A model generated the notes under the pieces. It worked only from the letters and a program-made list of their open reading frames with translations. It was not told the origin of the DNA and searched no databases. A stretch of DNA of 64,000 bases from Streptomyces sp. SCSIO 30461 (GTDB lineage Bacteria; Actinomycetota; Actinomycetes; Streptomycetales; Streptomycetaceae): positions 3,588,001 to 3,652,000 of the forward strand of contig NZ_CP146101.1 of assembly GCF_037023745.1 (NCBI RefSeq), in the 5' to 3' direction. Shown here piece by piece: positions 18,694-27,948 of the stretch. Position numbers and translations under genes: made by a program. Within the stretch, counting starts at the first letter, position 1, and the number at the start of each line of letters is the position of its first letter.

Positions 18694-19107
18694 ATGGACG
18701 GCACTGTCTACCTCGCGTACGACTACCCGGTGCTGGGCGCTTTCTGGACCGTGATGTGGATCTTCCTCTGGGTCCTGTGGTTGGTGATCCTCTTCCGGGT
18801 CATCCTGGACATATTCCGCTCGCACGACATGAACGGCTGGATCAAGGCCCTCTGGCTGCTTTTCGTACTGATCATCCCGTTCCTGGGCGTGCTGATCTAC
18901 GTGATCGTGCGCGGCGACAGCATGGGCAGGCGTGAGATCCAGCACGCGCAGGAGCAGCAGGAGGCCTTCGCCGCATACGTCCGGCAAGCGGCGAAAGGCG
19001 AAGGCGGCGGTACCACGGACGAGCTGGCCAGGCTCTCCGAGCTGAAGGCCAAGGGCGACCTCTCCGACGAGGAGTTCCAGAAGGCCAAGCAGAAACTGCT
19101 GGGCTGA
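18694..19107 (+). CDS. Membrane protein with PLDc_N and SHOCT domains
   Basis: A 137-residue protein. Two transmembrane helices at about residues 15-40 and 48-72 match the PLD nuclease N-terminal (PLDc_N) family, with an acidic [12 protein letters not shown] loop and an [15 protein letters not shown] second helix. A charged Gln-rich linker leads to a C-terminal SHOCT motif ([28 protein letters not shown] region). Such proteins are common in Streptomyces; function is unknown, probably assembly or scaffolding at the membrane. GGAGGA precedes the ATG. Regulation may involve the duplicated hairpins upstream. Confidence 0.88.
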   Translation: MDGTVYLAYDYPVLGAFWTVMWIFLWVLWLVILFRVILDIFRSHDMNGWIKALWLLFVLIIPFLGVLIYVIVRGDSMGRREIQHAQEQQEAFAAYVRQAAKGEGGGTTDELARLSELKAKGDLSDEEFQKAKQKLLG

Positions 19108-19123
19108 CGGCCACCTCGGTGCC

Positions 19124-19163
19124 GGGGTCCGGGGCAGCCGCCGTGCCGGCCGTCCCGGACCCC
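19124..19163 (+). terminator. Candidate hairpin terminator
   Basis: Arms GGGGTCCGGG (19124-19133) and CCCGGACCCC (19154-19163) with a 20-base loop, just after the SHOCT gene. The long loop makes it less certain than the other terminators. Confidence 0.45.
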
Positions 19164-19341
19164 AGGCCTCCGAAGCGGCCTCCTGGAACGGGCCGGCACG
19201 AACCCGCACGACCCGGCACGACATCCGTCTGCGTGAACGGGCCGGACCTGACCCGGCCACCCGCCCACGCCGGGCGCGCCGCGGCTGTCACGCACATGAT
19301 GGACGTGACCGTCGATCAGCGGACAGACAGCGGGAGCAGCA

Positions 19342-20640
19342 TTGACCAGCTACCGGCAGCCCGGCCTCGTCCTCACGGACCGCCACTTCACCGTCCCGCT
19401 CGACCACGACGCCCCGTCCGGCGAGCAGATCCGGCTCTACGGGCGCGAGGTCGTGTCGAGCGCCAGATCCGGTGCCGATCTGCCCTGGCTGCTGTATCTG
19501 GAGGGCGGGCCCGGATTCGGGGCGCGGCGCTTCCACGGCAAGCAGGCATGGCTCGGTCGTGCCGTGCAGGAGTTCCGGGTGCTGCTGCTCGACCAGCGCG
19601 GCACGGGCCTGTCCACTCCCGCCAACCGCCAGACGCTGCCGTCCCGCGGTGGTCCCGATGCCCAGGCGGACCATCTCGCCCACTTCCGCGCCGACAGCAT
19701 CGTCCGCGACTGCGAGGCGGTCCGGCGCCAGCTCACCGGCGGTGCCAGATGGACGGTGCTCGGGCAGAGCTTCGGCGGCTTCTGCGCCACCCACTACCTG
19801 TCGACCGCGCCCGAAGGACTGCGGACCGTCCTGATCACCGGGGGACTGCCCTCGCTGGACGCCCGCCCCGACGACGTCTACCGCGCCGCCTATCCGCGTA
19901 TCCAGCGCAAGGTCGAAGCCCACTACGCCCGGTATCCGCAGGACATCGAACGCGCGCGCCGGGTCGCCGCGCATCTCGCCGAGCACCGGCCCGTGCTGCC
20001 CGGCGGATATGTGCTGACCCCCGAGGCGTTCCAGTCCCTCGGCATCCAGCTCGGCACATCCGACGGCAGCCACCGGCTGCACTTCCTGCTGGAGAACGCG
20101 TTCATCGACGGCGCGCGGGGCGAGGAGCTCTCGGACGCCTTCCAGGAGGACGTGTCAGCGGCGCTGTCCTTCGCAGCCCATCCGCTGTACGCGGTGCTCC
20201 ACGAGGCGATCTACGCACAGGGCGAGGTGCCGACGGCGTGGGCGGCCGAGCGGGTCCGCGCCGAGTTCCCGCAGTTCGACGCAGCCAAGACCCTGACCGG
20301 GGACGACCCGCTGCTCTTCACGGGCGAGTCCGTGCATCCCTGGCACTTCGAGGTCGACCCGGCCCTGCGCCCGCTGCGCGAGGCCGCCGAACTGCTCGCC
20401 ACGCGCGGAGACTGGCCCGCGCTGTACGACGCCGAGCGGCTCGCCGCGAACGAGGTGCCGGTCGCCGCCGCCGTCTTCCACGACGACATGTATGTCGACA
20501 CGGCCGGTTCGCTGGCCACCGCGCGGACCATCCGCGGGCTGCGCACCTGGGTCACCGACGAGTACGAGCACGACGGCGTCCGCACCTCGGGCGGCCGGGT
20601 CCTCGACCGGCTGCTTGCGCTCGTCCGGGACGAGGCGTAG
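19342..20640 (+). CDS. Alpha/beta hydrolase, peptidase S33 (prolyl aminopeptidase-like)
   Basis: A 432-residue alpha/beta hydrolase. GGPG at 55-58 is the S33 oxyanion-loop motif. [11 protein letters not shown] (81-91) is the second S33 signature and GQSFGG (141-146) carries nucleophile Ser143. Asp and His of the triad are expected near the end, with His in the DEYEHDGVR region. The family removes N-terminal proline or other residues from peptides in the cytosol; there is no signal peptide. The start is TTG at 19342 with GGGAG six bases upstream. The PIG-L gene follows after 29 bp, so the two probably form one transcript. Confidence 0.9.
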   Translation: MTSYRQPGLVLTDRHFTVPLDHDAPSGEQIRLYGREVVSSARSGADLPWLLYLEGGPGFGARRFHGKQAWLGRAVQEFRVLLLDQRGTGLSTPANRQTLPSRGGPDAQADHLAHFRADSIVRDCEAVRRQLTGGARWTVLGQSFGGFCATHYLSTAPEGLRTVLITGGLPSLDARPDDVYRAAYPRIQRKVEAHYARYPQDIERARRVAAHLAEHRPVLPGGYVLTPEAFQSLGIQLGTSDGSHRLHFLLENAFIDGARGEELSDAFQEDVSAALSFAAHPLYAVLHEAIYAQGEVPTAWAAERVRAEFPQFDAAKTLTGDDPLLFTGESVHPWHFEVDPALRPLREAAELLATRGDWPALYDAERLAANEVPVAAAVFHDDMYVDTAGSLATARTIRGLRTWVTDEYEHDGVRTSGGRVLDRLLALVRDEA

Positions 20641-20669
20641 ACCGGCGGCCAGGCCGCTACTCTCGCGAT

Positions 20670-21416
20670 ATGAGCCAACCCCAGCTCGAAGCGATGCCGG
20701 ACGACTGGACCCGGGCCCTGGCGGTCGTCGCCCATCCCGACGACCTCGAATACGGCTGCGCCGCGGCCGTCGCCTGCTGGACCGATGACGGCAAGGAGGT
20801 GGCTTACCTGCTGGCCAGCCGTGGCGAGGCGGGGATCGACACCATGGCGCCCGCCGAGTGCGCACCGCTGCGCGAGCGCGAGCAGCGGGCGAGTGCCGCG
20901 GTCGTGGGGGTGTCGGCGGTGGACTTCCTCGAACACCGCGACGGGGTGATCGAGTACGGCACGGCTCTGAGGCGCGACATCGCGGCGGCGGTCCGGCGCC
21001 ACCGCCCCGAGCTCGTGATCACACTCAACCACCGGGACACCTGGGGCCCGGCGACCGGCGGCGCCTGGAACACTCCGGACCACCGTGCCGTGGGACGGGC
21101 CACTCTGGACGCGGCGGGTGACGCGGGCAACCGCTGGATCTTCCCCGAACTCCTCACCGAACAGGGCCTGGAGCCCTGGAGCGGCGTGCGCTGGGTCGCG
21201 ATCGCCGGCTCCGCCACGCCCACCCACGCCGTGGCGGCGGACGCGGGGCTCGAACGTGCGGTCCGGTCGCTGCTGGAGCACCGCAGCTATATCGAGGCGC
21301 TCACGGACGAAGATCCCGAGGGCTACTGCCGCTCCTTCCAGAACGGCGCCGTCCAGGCGCTGGCGGACCGGTTCGGTGGCAGGGCGGCCGTGGGATTCGA
21401 GCTCTTCGGCCGCTGA
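20670..21416 (+). CDS. PIG-L family deacetylase
   Basis: A 248-residue zinc-dependent deacetylase of the PIG-L/LmbE family. The metal and catalytic motif AHPDD is at residues 21-25, and the later zinc ligand lies in the NTPDHRAVG segment. Characterised actinobacterial members include MshB (mycothiol synthesis) and Mca (mycothiol conjugate amidase). This copy is shorter than those and its substrate cannot be assigned. It lies 29 bp after the S33 hydrolase gene. Confidence 0.88.
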   Translation: MSQPQLEAMPDDWTRALAVVAHPDDLEYGCAAAVACWTDDGKEVAYLLASRGEAGIDTMAPAECAPLREREQRASAAVVGVSAVDFLEHRDGVIEYGTALRRDIAAAVRRHRPELVITLNHRDTWGPATGGAWNTPDHRAVGRATLDAAGDAGNRWIFPELLTEQGLEPWSGVRWVAIAGSATPTHAVAADAGLERAVRSLLEHRSYIEALTDEDPEGYCRSFQNGAVQALADRFGGRAAVGFELFGR

Positions 21417-21472
21417 GGTCCGCTCTGCCGTGTCCGTGCGCACCGGCCTGGGACGGGTGGTTCACAGAAGGC

Positions 21473-21517
21473 AAGCGACCGCTTAGTATGCGCCGGAGCG
21501 GTTGTCCGACCGCTCCG
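21473..21517 (+). promoter_or_regulatory. Two palindromes upstream of the oxidoreductase/acyl-CoA dehydrogenase operon
   Basis: AAGCG-AC-CGCTT at 21473-21484 is a compact palindrome of the kind bound by TetR-family regulators of acyl-CoA genes; the exact regulator is unknown. A second inverted repeat, CGGAGCGGT (21494-21502) and ACCGCTCCG (21509-21517), lies between it and the ATG at 21546. No regulator gene is adjacent. Confidence 0.5.
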
Positions 21518-21545
21518 TACGCCCGACCACCAGCGGAGGCCCCGA

Positions 21546-22514
21546 ATGCAGTCATGGCGCGTGCACCGGAACGGCGAACCGAGCGAGGTGATGCGGCTGG
21601 AGGAGACCGCCAGGCCGGAGCCGGAGGACGGGCAGATCCTGCTGAAGGTACGAGCCGCGAACATCAACTTCCCGGACGCGCTGCTCTGCCGGGGCCGGTA
21701 CCAGGTCACCCCGCCGCTGCCGTTCACCGCAGGCGTCGAGTTCTGCGGCGAGACCGAGGACGGCCGAAGGGTCATAGCGACCGCCGCGCTGCCCTACGGG
21801 AGCTTCGCCGAGTACGCCGTCGCCCAGGCCGCAGGAGTGCTCCCCGCGCCCGACGCCCTGGACGACGCCGAAGCCGCCGCCCTGCACATCGGGTACCAGA
21901 CCGGCTGGTTCGGCCTGCACCGCCGAGCCCACCTCAAGAAGGGTGAGACCCTGCTGGTGCACGCCGCGGCGGGCGGTGTCGGCAGTGCCGCCGTACAGCT
22001 CGGCAAGGCCGCCGGTGCCACGGTCATCGGTGTCGTCGGCGGTGCGGACAAGGTGGCCGTCGCGCGTGAACTGGGCTGCGACACCGTCATCGACCGACAC
22101 AGCGACGACCTGGTGGCCGCGGTCAAGGACGCCACGGGCGGTCGTGGCGCCGATGTCGTCTACGACCCCGTCGGTGGTGACGCCTACGCCAAGTCCGCCA
22201 AGTGCGTGGCCTTCGAGGGGCGCATCCTGGTCGTCGGCTTCGCGAGCGGCTCCGTCCCCAGCCCCGCCCTGAACCACGCGCTGATCAAGAACTACTCCAT
22301 CGTCGGTCTGCACTGGGGCCTCTACAACCACCTGGACCCGGACGCCGTCATCCACTGCCACCAGATCCTCACCGAGTACGCCGGGAAAGGGCTGATCAAG
22401 CCTTTCGTCAGCGAACGCGTCCCCTTCTCCGCCGCCGCGGCAGCGGTGCAGCGGGTCGCCGACGGGACCACCACCGGTCGGCTCGTCATCGTCCCCGAAG
22501 GAGCCGCATCATGA
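21546..22514 (+). CDS. NADPH:quinone oxidoreductase-family (zinc-independent MDR) protein
   Basis: A 322-residue medium-chain dehydrogenase/reductase. It has an N-terminal GroES-like domain (about 1-125). The cofactor domain carries LLVHAAAGGVGSAAVQLGKAAGA at about 135-157, the QOR signature with the AxxGGVG dinucleotide turn. The Cys/His zinc ligands of alcohol dehydrogenases are absent. The likely reaction is NADPH-dependent reduction of a quinone or an alpha,beta-unsaturated carbonyl, possibly an enoyl-CoA given its neighbours. The stop overlaps the next ATG by four bases, making this the first gene of a coupled three-gene operon. Confidence 0.9.
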   Translation: MQSWRVHRNGEPSEVMRLEETARPEPEDGQILLKVRAANINFPDALLCRGRYQVTPPLPFTAGVEFCGETEDGRRVIATAALPYGSFAEYAVAQAAGVLPAPDALDDAEAAALHIGYQTGWFGLHRRAHLKKGETLLVHAAAGGVGSAAVQLGKAAGATVIGVVGGADKVAVARELGCDTVIDRHSDDLVAAVKDATGGRGADVVYDPVGGDAYAKSAKCVAFEGRILVVGFASGSVPSPALNHALIKNYSIVGLHWGLYNHLDPDAVIHCHQILTEYAGKGLIKPFVSERVPFSAAAAAVQRVADGTTTGRLVIVPEGAAS

Positions 22515-23692
22515 CCGACGCCCACGAACTGCGGTCTCGCACACGCGAGTTCCTCGCCGCTCGGCCGCCTGCCGGCACCGATCGCGCTGACTTCCTCAAG
22601 GCGCGCTTCGACGCTGGTCTCGCCTGGGTGCACTACCCGCCGGGACTCGGGGGGCTCGGCGCGCCACGTACCCTCCAGGCCGTCGTGGACGCGGAACTTG
22701 CCGCCGCCGGGGCACCCGACAACGACCCCCGCCGGATCATGATCGGCCTGGGGATGGCCGCCCCCACCATCCTGGCCTACGGTACCGAAGAGCAGAAGCG
22801 CCGCTTCCTGCGTCCGCTGTGGACCGGTGAAGAGGTGTGGTGCCAGCTCTTCAGCGAGCCCGGTGCCGGATCCGACCTGGCGGCACTGGGCACCCGTGCC
22901 GTACGCGACGGTGACGACTGGGTGGTGACCGGGCAGAAGGTGTGGACGTCCAGCGCGCATATCGCCCGCTGGGCCATCCTGATCGCCCGCACCGATCCCG
23001 ACGCTCCCAAGCACCGCGGCATCACCTACTTCGTCTGTGACATGACGGACCCGGGCGTCGAGGTCAGGCCGCTGCGCCAGATCACCGGCGAGGCGGAGTT
23101 CAACGAGGTGTTCCTCACCGGCGTGCGCATCCCCGACGCCTACCGCATCGGAGCCGTGGGGGAGGGCTGGAAGGTCGCGCAGACGACCCTCATGAACGAA
23201 CGCGTCACCATCGGCGGGATGCGGCTGCCGCGTGAGGGCGGGATGATCGGACTCGCCGCCGCGACCTGGCGTGAGCGCCCCGAACTGCGCACCCATGAGC
23301 TGCACCGGCGCCTGCTCGACCTGTGGGTGGACGCCGAGGTCGCCCGCCTCACCGCCGAGCGGCTGCGCCAGCAGCTCGCCGCGGGCCAGCCGGGGCCCGA
23401 AGGCTCGGGTACCAAGCTCGTGTTCGCCCGCCTCAACCAGGAGATCAGCAGCCTCGAACTGGAACTCCGCGGCGAGGAGGGGCTGCTGTACGACGACTGG
23501 ACCATGCGCCGCCCTGAACAAGTGGACTTCACCGGCCGCGACATCGGCTACCGCTATCTGCGCACCAAGGGCAACTCGATTGAGGGCGGCACCAGCGAAG
23601 TGCTGCTGAACATCGTGGCCGAACGCGTACTCGGACTGCCCGCAGAACCGCGCACCGACAAGGACGTCGCCTGGAAGGATCTCGCCCGATGA
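22511..23692 (+). CDS. Acyl-CoA dehydrogenase (first of pair)
   Basis: A 393-residue flavoprotein of the acyl-CoA dehydrogenase family. The flavin-contact signature LFSEPGAGSDLAALGT and the VWTSSAH segment lie mid-protein. The C-terminal RTKGNSIEGGTSEVLLNIVAERVLGLP block is the usual FAD/dimer motif. It would oxidise an acyl-CoA to the 2-enoyl-CoA. The paired arrangement with a divergent second copy resembles heteromeric dehydrogenases of actinobacterial steroid and branched-chain catabolism. Both ends overlap neighbours by ATGA. Confidence 0.92.
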   Translation: MTDAHELRSRTREFLAARPPAGTDRADFLKARFDAGLAWVHYPPGLGGLGAPRTLQAVVDAELAAAGAPDNDPRRIMIGLGMAAPTILAYGTEEQKRRFLRPLWTGEEVWCQLFSEPGAGSDLAALGTRAVRDGDDWVVTGQKVWTSSAHIARWAILIARTDPDAPKHRGITYFVCDMTDPGVEVRPLRQITGEAEFNEVFLTGVRIPDAYRIGAVGEGWKVAQTTLMNERVTIGGMRLPREGGMIGLAAATWRERPELRTHELHRRLLDLWVDAEVARLTAERLRQQLAAGQPGPEGSGTKLVFARLNQEISSLELELRGEEGLLYDDWTMRRPEQVDFTGRDIGYRYLRTKGNSIEGGTSEVLLNIVAERVLGLPAEPRTDKDVAWKDLAR

Positions 23693-24816
23693 GCACGAGC
23701 CCAGCGAAGGAAGTCGGCACCACCGAGCCGGATCTGCTCTACTCCGAGGCCGAGGCCGATCTGCGGGCCGCCGTACGGGACCTGCTCGGCGACCGCGCCG
23801 ACCTCCAGGCCACCCTCGCCGGCATGGAGGCCGGGGATCCCTACGACCCGGCGCTCTGGCAGGCCCTCGCGGCCGGTATGGGAGCCGCGGGGCTCCTGGT
23901 ACCGGAGAAGCTCGGCGGACAGGGGGCGAGCCACCGCGAGGCGGCGGTGGTGCTGGAGGAACTGGGCCGGGCCATGGCCCCGGCGCCGTACCTCACCAGC
24001 TCGGTCATCGCCACCGAGACGCTGCTCGCCCTCGCCGGGCAGGCCGGGCCGGAGGGCGCGGCGACGGCGGAACTGCTCGCGGAGACAGCCGCCGGGCGGA
24101 CCGTCACCGTACTCGCTCTGCCGCTGTCCGCCTCACCCGGCGCGGAACCGCCCACCGGCCCGGCCGTGACCGCTGTCGCGGACGCGCGGTTGGCCGATGT
24201 GCTGCTGGTGTACAGGCCCGACGGCCTGTACGCGGTACGGCGTGCGGACGCCCAGCTCACCCCGCAGCTCGCCCTCGACCTCACTCGCCCGCTCGCCACC
24301 GTCGCCATCGCCGGCGGTACGTCCGGCACCCGGCTCGCCGGTACAGGCACCGCACGGGCCGCCGTGCAACGGGGCCTGCTCACCGGCGCCGGTCTGCTGG
24401 CATCCGAGCAACTGGGCATCGCCGAGTGGTGCCTTGAGGAAACCGTGCGGTACACACGCGAGCGCCACCAGTTCAACCGCCCCGTCGGCTCCTTCCAGGC
24501 GCTGAAGCACCGTATGGCCCGGCTGTGGCTGGAGGTGGTGAACGCCAGAGCCGCGGCGCGAAACGCCGCCGACGCGCTCGCCACCGGGAGCGATGACGTG
24601 GCGCTCGCCGTGTCCGTCGCACAGGCCTTCTGCTCCCGGGCCGCCGTCCACGCCGCCGAGGAGTGCGTGCAGTTGCACGCGGGCATCGGCATGACCTGGG
24701 AGCATCCCGCGCATCTGTACCTGAAGCGCGCCAAGTCCGACGAGCTCGCGCTCGGCACACCCGGCCGCCACAAGGAGCTGCTCGCGGCACTCGCCGACCT
24801 GCCCGCCCCCCGATAA
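23689..24816 (+). CDS. Acyl-CoA dehydrogenase (second of pair)
   Basis: A 375-residue member of the same family but more diverged. The central flavin motif seen in its partner is replaced by a loose Ala/Thr-rich stretch. The C-terminal half keeps RYTRERHQFNRPVGSFQALKHRMARL and the LHAGIGMTWEHPAHLYLKRAK block. Such a pattern fits a heterotetrameric alpha2beta2 dehydrogenase in which the subunits share FAD and active sites (as in FadE pairs of mycobacterial sterol catabolism); that is an inference. It starts at an ATGA overlap with the first dehydrogenase. Confidence 0.9.
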   Translation: MSTSPAKEVGTTEPDLLYSEAEADLRAAVRDLLGDRADLQATLAGMEAGDPYDPALWQALAAGMGAAGLLVPEKLGGQGASHREAAVVLEELGRAMAPAPYLTSSVIATETLLALAGQAGPEGAATAELLAETAAGRTVTVLALPLSASPGAEPPTGPAVTAVADARLADVLLVYRPDGLYAVRRADAQLTPQLALDLTRPLATVAIAGGTSGTRLAGTGTARAAVQRGLLTGAGLLASEQLGIAEWCLEETVRYTRERHQFNRPVGSFQALKHRMARLWLEVVNARAAARNAADALATGSDDVALAVSVAQAFCSRAAVHAAEECVQLHAGIGMTWEHPAHLYLKRAKSDELALGTPGRHKELLAALADLPAPR

Positions 24817-24987
24817 CAGCCGGGCGCCCGGACCGCTTTCGCGGGACGGTGCGGTGCGGGTGGGTCGAACCTCTGGTCAACGACCACCCGATCGGCGGGC
24901 GTGCCACCGGTCCGTCCGGCGCCTCGACTCCGACACACTGGCGCCCGAATGCCGCAACTCCCGTGCGGCGGCGAAGGAGGTTCGGGG

Positions 24988-25182
24988 ATGGTCGTGTCCG
25001 TCTCGGTCGTGCTGCTGCTGCTCGTTCTCGCGGTGATCTATCTGCGGAACGGCGGTCTGAAGATCTCGCACGCACTGGTCTGCGCCCTGCTCGGTTTCTT
25101 CCTGGCGGGCACGAGCATGGCGCCGACGATCCACAACGGGGTGACCGCCACAGCCGACGTGGTGAGCAAGCTGGGGCCCTGA
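24988..25182 (+). CDS. Small single-pass membrane protein (64 aa)
   Basis: A 64-residue protein starting MVVSVSVVLLLLVLAVIYLRNGG, an N-terminal membrane helix. It continues through KISHALVCALLGFFLAGTSMAP, a second, weaker hydrophobic stretch, and ends VSKLGP. I recall similar small proteins from Streptomyces integrative elements, but no transfer genes are present here, so function is unassigned. GAAGGAGG lies upstream of the ATG, well placed. A perfect terminator follows. Confidence 0.7.
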   Translation: MVVSVSVVLLLLVLAVIYLRNGGLKISHALVCALLGFFLAGTSMAPTIHNGVTATADVVSKLGP

Positions 25183-25236
25183 CCCCAACGGGCCGACGGC
25201 GTAAGATCAGTCGGCACACCGAACACGAAGCCCATG

Positions 25237-25279
25237 ACGGATACCCGGGACAGGCGAACCGCCGGTCCCGGGTATCCGT
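25237..25279. terminator. Bidirectional hairpin terminator
   Basis: Perfect 15-bp arms at 25237-25251 and 25265-25279 with a 13-base loop, between the small membrane protein gene and the converging VOC gene. Confidence 0.8.
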
Positions 25280-25285
25280 ACGCGG

Positions 25286-26083
25286 TCAGACCAGCGTGGG
25301 CATCTCCCCCTCCGTGGTCGTGACGTCGATCACCGCGACCGCGGCGCCCTGCGGGTCGACGAGGGCGGCGAACCGGCCGAACGGCATGCTCGTCGGGCCG
25401 AACACCAGCCTGCCGCCGAGCTTCTGGGCCTTCGCCACCGCGGCATCGCAGTCCGGGACGGTGAAGTACACCTGGATGTACGCCGGCACCTCCGGCGGGA
25501 ACTCCTCATCGGTCATCTTCATCCGCCCGAGCTCGGGCGTGTCCCCGCCGAGCCCGTAGATCCGGTAGTCGATCCGGTCGTCCTGCATGGTCTTCACCCC
25601 GTAGCCGAAGACCGTGGGGAAGAACGCATCGGCCTTCTCCGGTTCGCGCGTGAGGATCTCGGCCCAGCAGAAGGAGCCGGGCTGCTCGGCGGTCGCCTCG
25701 AATCCGGTGTGGGTACCCGACTGCCAGACTCCGAAGGTCACCCCGCCGGGGTCCTGGGCGAGGCACATGGTGCCGAAGTCCCCGATCCGCATCGGCTCCA
25801 TGAGGACCGTGCCGCCGTTGCGGCGGATCTTCTCCGCAGTCGCGGCGGCGTCCGGTGACGCCAGATACAGGCACCACTGCGACTGTCCTTCCTGCCCCGG
25901 CATGGGAGGTACGACGGCGGCGACCGCCTTGCCGTTCGCGTACGCCTGCGTGTAGTTGCCGTACTCCGACGACGACTCACCGAACGTCCAGCCCAGGACT
26001 TCGGCGTAGAAGGCCTTCGCTCCCTCCACATCGGAGAACATCGCGTCGGCCCAGATCGGCTTGCCTTCGGGTGCTGCGGCCAT
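25286..26083 (-). CDS. Two-domain VOC (glyoxalase-fold) protein
   Basis: A 265-residue protein made of two tandem VOC modules. The first runs about 8-125 (IWADAMFSDVEGAKAFYAEV, GVWQSGTHTG) and the second about 135-258 (SFCWAEILTREPEKADAFFP, FAALVDPQGAAVAVI). Members include glyoxalase-like, dioxygenase-like and antibiotic-binding proteins. Streptomyces homologues of this length are usually annotated as putative hydroxylases or glyoxalases without proof. The ATG at 26083 has AAGAGAG upstream. The next gene on this strand is 134 bp upstream. Confidence 0.85.
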   Translation of the reverse strand: MAAAPEGKPIWADAMFSDVEGAKAFYAEVLGWTFGESSSEYGNYTQAYANGKAVAAVVPPMPGQEGQSQWCLYLASPDAAATAEKIRRNGGTVLMEPMRIGDFGTMCLAQDPGGVTFGVWQSGTHTGFEATAEQPGSFCWAEILTREPEKADAFFPTVFGYGVKTMQDDRIDYRIYGLGGDTPELGRMKMTDEEFPPEVPAYIQVYFTVPDCDAAVAKAQKLGGRLVFGPTSMPFGRFAALVDPQGAAVAVIDVTTTEGEMPTLV

Positions 26084-26217
26084 GGCTGACTCTCTTTGCT
26101 GTCTGCGCTGTGAAGTCCCCCGGTCCGCAGGACCGGCCCCGGATCGGCGGACCGTGACCGGTACCACGCTAGTGAGGCTGGGGCCGTCCCGCGCGAAGAC
26201 ACCGCGAATCGGTCCCG

Positions 26218-27498
26218 TCATGAACGCGACGCGCCGGAAAACACTCCGATGCCGTTCGCCACCGGACGTTCGCCGCCATCGCCGGGATGGTTCCGCACCG
26301 TCACGGTCTTTGCGCCGGGGCGGCGAGTGACCAGGGTCGATGAGCCGCCACCGTCCAGATTGAACGCGTCCACGGCACCGGCATCCCGCATCGCCGCCGC
26401 CAGCCCGGCCACGGTGAGCCCGGTGCGGAACTCGGGCCCGCCGTCCAGGGCGAGCAGCAGCAGCCGGTATCCGTCGTCCGCGATCCCGGCGGCCGTGCGG
26501 AGCGCTCCGGCGCCGTCGTCCAGACCCGGCAGCGGCTCACCGTCGCGTAGGACCGGATAGCCGCCGATCGCGAAGCGGTACGCGACGTGGGAGCGGGGGT
26601 CGACAAGACGGTGCCGTACGGTCACCCGGTCGCCCACGGACAACCCGCGGAGCTCGGCGGCGCCCGCGTCCCGGCCGACCAGCACTTCGGTGCCCGGTCT
26701 GATGCGACCCCGTCCCGGCGCGTCGGCCACCGCGATCACGCGTCCTTCGCGCACCGTCACCTCGTGGACCGAGTCGCTGCACGGGGCAGCCCGTTCGGAG
26801 TCGGTGCCGCAGGTGGCCCGTGTTCGCGAGGCGGCCCCCCAGTCGGAGGTGAACACCCCGACGGAGCCGACCGGCAGCGCGTACTGGTTGAACCCGCGCA
26901 GCGGAACGGTGCCGGACTCCGTGGACACCGAGCCGTCGAGTGTGAGTCGACCCAACCGGGCCCTGCCGTCTTCGCCGATGCCCAGCACCTCACGCGTCGA
27001 TGTACCCGGTGGCAGCACCGGGCCGAAGCGCTGGCCGTCGGGGACGGCGGCCTTCAAGTGACGCCCGCCGGTGATCGCCGGCCCCACCGGGGCGCCCGTC
27101 GCCTCGCCCCCGGGGTGCTGGCTCTCGACGATGTTGAAGAAGTCCCCGTTGACTCCGCCGACCGCCTTACGGGCGTCGGCGAGTGACGACAACCGTGCCC
27201 GGGCGCCCACGTCACCCGGGTACAGCAGGCCCACGGAGACCCGCGGGTCTCGCAGGTCCACCGTCAGCAGATGGGCCCGTGCGGGGCCGCTTCGTGTGGC
27301 GATGTCGAACCGCCGGTACACGACTCCCGGCGCGAGCCGCACCCCTGCGGACGTCTTCGCGGTGGGCGCGGGAGTCGCCGGGGCGGCTGCGGCGGGTCCG
27401 GGGGCGACCAGCGCGCCCCCGGCGAGTACGGCGCTGAGCACCACACGGATGCGAGTGATACGGGCGATGCGGGTGATACGAACCTGATGTTTCGTCAC
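26218..27498 (-). CDS. Secreted phosphodiester glycosidase (NAGPA domain)
   Basis: A 426-residue exported protein. A signal peptide at residues 1-40 has an odd basic, repeated N-region (VRITRIARITRIR) before the hydrophobic core and APGPAAAAPA. The C-terminal half contains the NAGPA/DUF2233 core: GGVNGDFF early, then LLLALDGGPEFRTGLT, FNLDGGGSSTLV and ERPVANGIGVF near the end. The family cleaves N-acetylglucosamine or related sugars from phosphodiester-linked glycans, for example in wall teichoic acid. GTG at 27498 has GGAGG 11 bases upstream. It diverges from the NRPS operon across a 450-bp region. Confidence 0.85.
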   Translation of the reverse strand: MTKHQVRITRIARITRIRVVLSAVLAGGALVAPGPAAAAPATPAPTAKTSAGVRLAPGVVYRRFDIATRSGPARAHLLTVDLRDPRVSVGLLYPGDVGARARLSSLADARKAVGGVNGDFFNIVESQHPGGEATGAPVGPAITGGRHLKAAVPDGQRFGPVLPPGTSTREVLGIGEDGRARLGRLTLDGSVSTESGTVPLRGFNQYALPVGSVGVFTSDWGAASRTRATCGTDSERAAPCSDSVHEVTVREGRVIAVADAPGRGRIRPGTEVLVGRDAGAAELRGLSVGDRVTVRHRLVDPRSHVAYRFAIGGYPVLRDGEPLPGLDDGAGALRTAAGIADDGYRLLLLALDGGPEFRTGLTVAGLAAAMRDAGAVDAFNLDGGGSSTLVTRRPGAKTVTVRNHPGDGGERPVANGIGVFSGASRS

Positions 27499-27948
27499 TG
27501 AGCCACAGACCTCCGGCCAACTCTGCGAGTGCGCCCAAGGGTCGCCCCGCTCGTGGGGGCGTGCGTGCCGTCGTTCCCCCTCTTGGCCCGTCGACCTGGG
27601 CAAACATCCTGACTCGGCCACTCTTTCGGAGGACGGGTGCGGCCGGTGGTCCACCCGCTGGGTTGCCCATAGCGGCCGGAATGTGCCATTCCGACAACCG
27701 ACGACCGTCGAATGACTGTTTTCAGTCATCCTTCGATCGACCGTGTTCAATGCGTGATTGAGCTGTGTCCATGTGTGATCGGACGCATCGCCCTTGTCCG
27801 TAGATGGCGCATGTGGGCGTCATTCATCCGGACGTAGCCCCCACCTGGCGAAAAATTTGCTGAGTAGATGTCAAAACGACAACGGAATCGACCGAAATTG
27901 AACAGTGGCTTTTGACGGTAGATCGGGCGTTCCCTGAGGGTCGTTCAT
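27499..27948. promoter_or_regulatory. AT-richer divergent control region of the NRPS locus
   Basis: A 450-bp gap between the phosphodiester glycosidase gene and the MFS/NRPS genes, with clearly lower GC from about 27700 to 27905. It contains two perfect small palindromes: CGGAATG-TGC-CATTCCG (27677-27693) and ATGACTG-TTTT-CAGTCAT (27712-27729). A TTGACG box is at 27912-27917. These are candidate operators and promoter elements for the biosynthetic operon. There is no regulator gene inside the locus, so control would come from elsewhere. No gene is supported here. Confidence 0.55.

Noticed and set aside
18300..18935. Frame overlapping the SHOCT gene start
   Set aside because: The SHOCT protein has strong domain support and its own ribosome-binding site; the overlapping frame is Arg/Pro-rich shadow.
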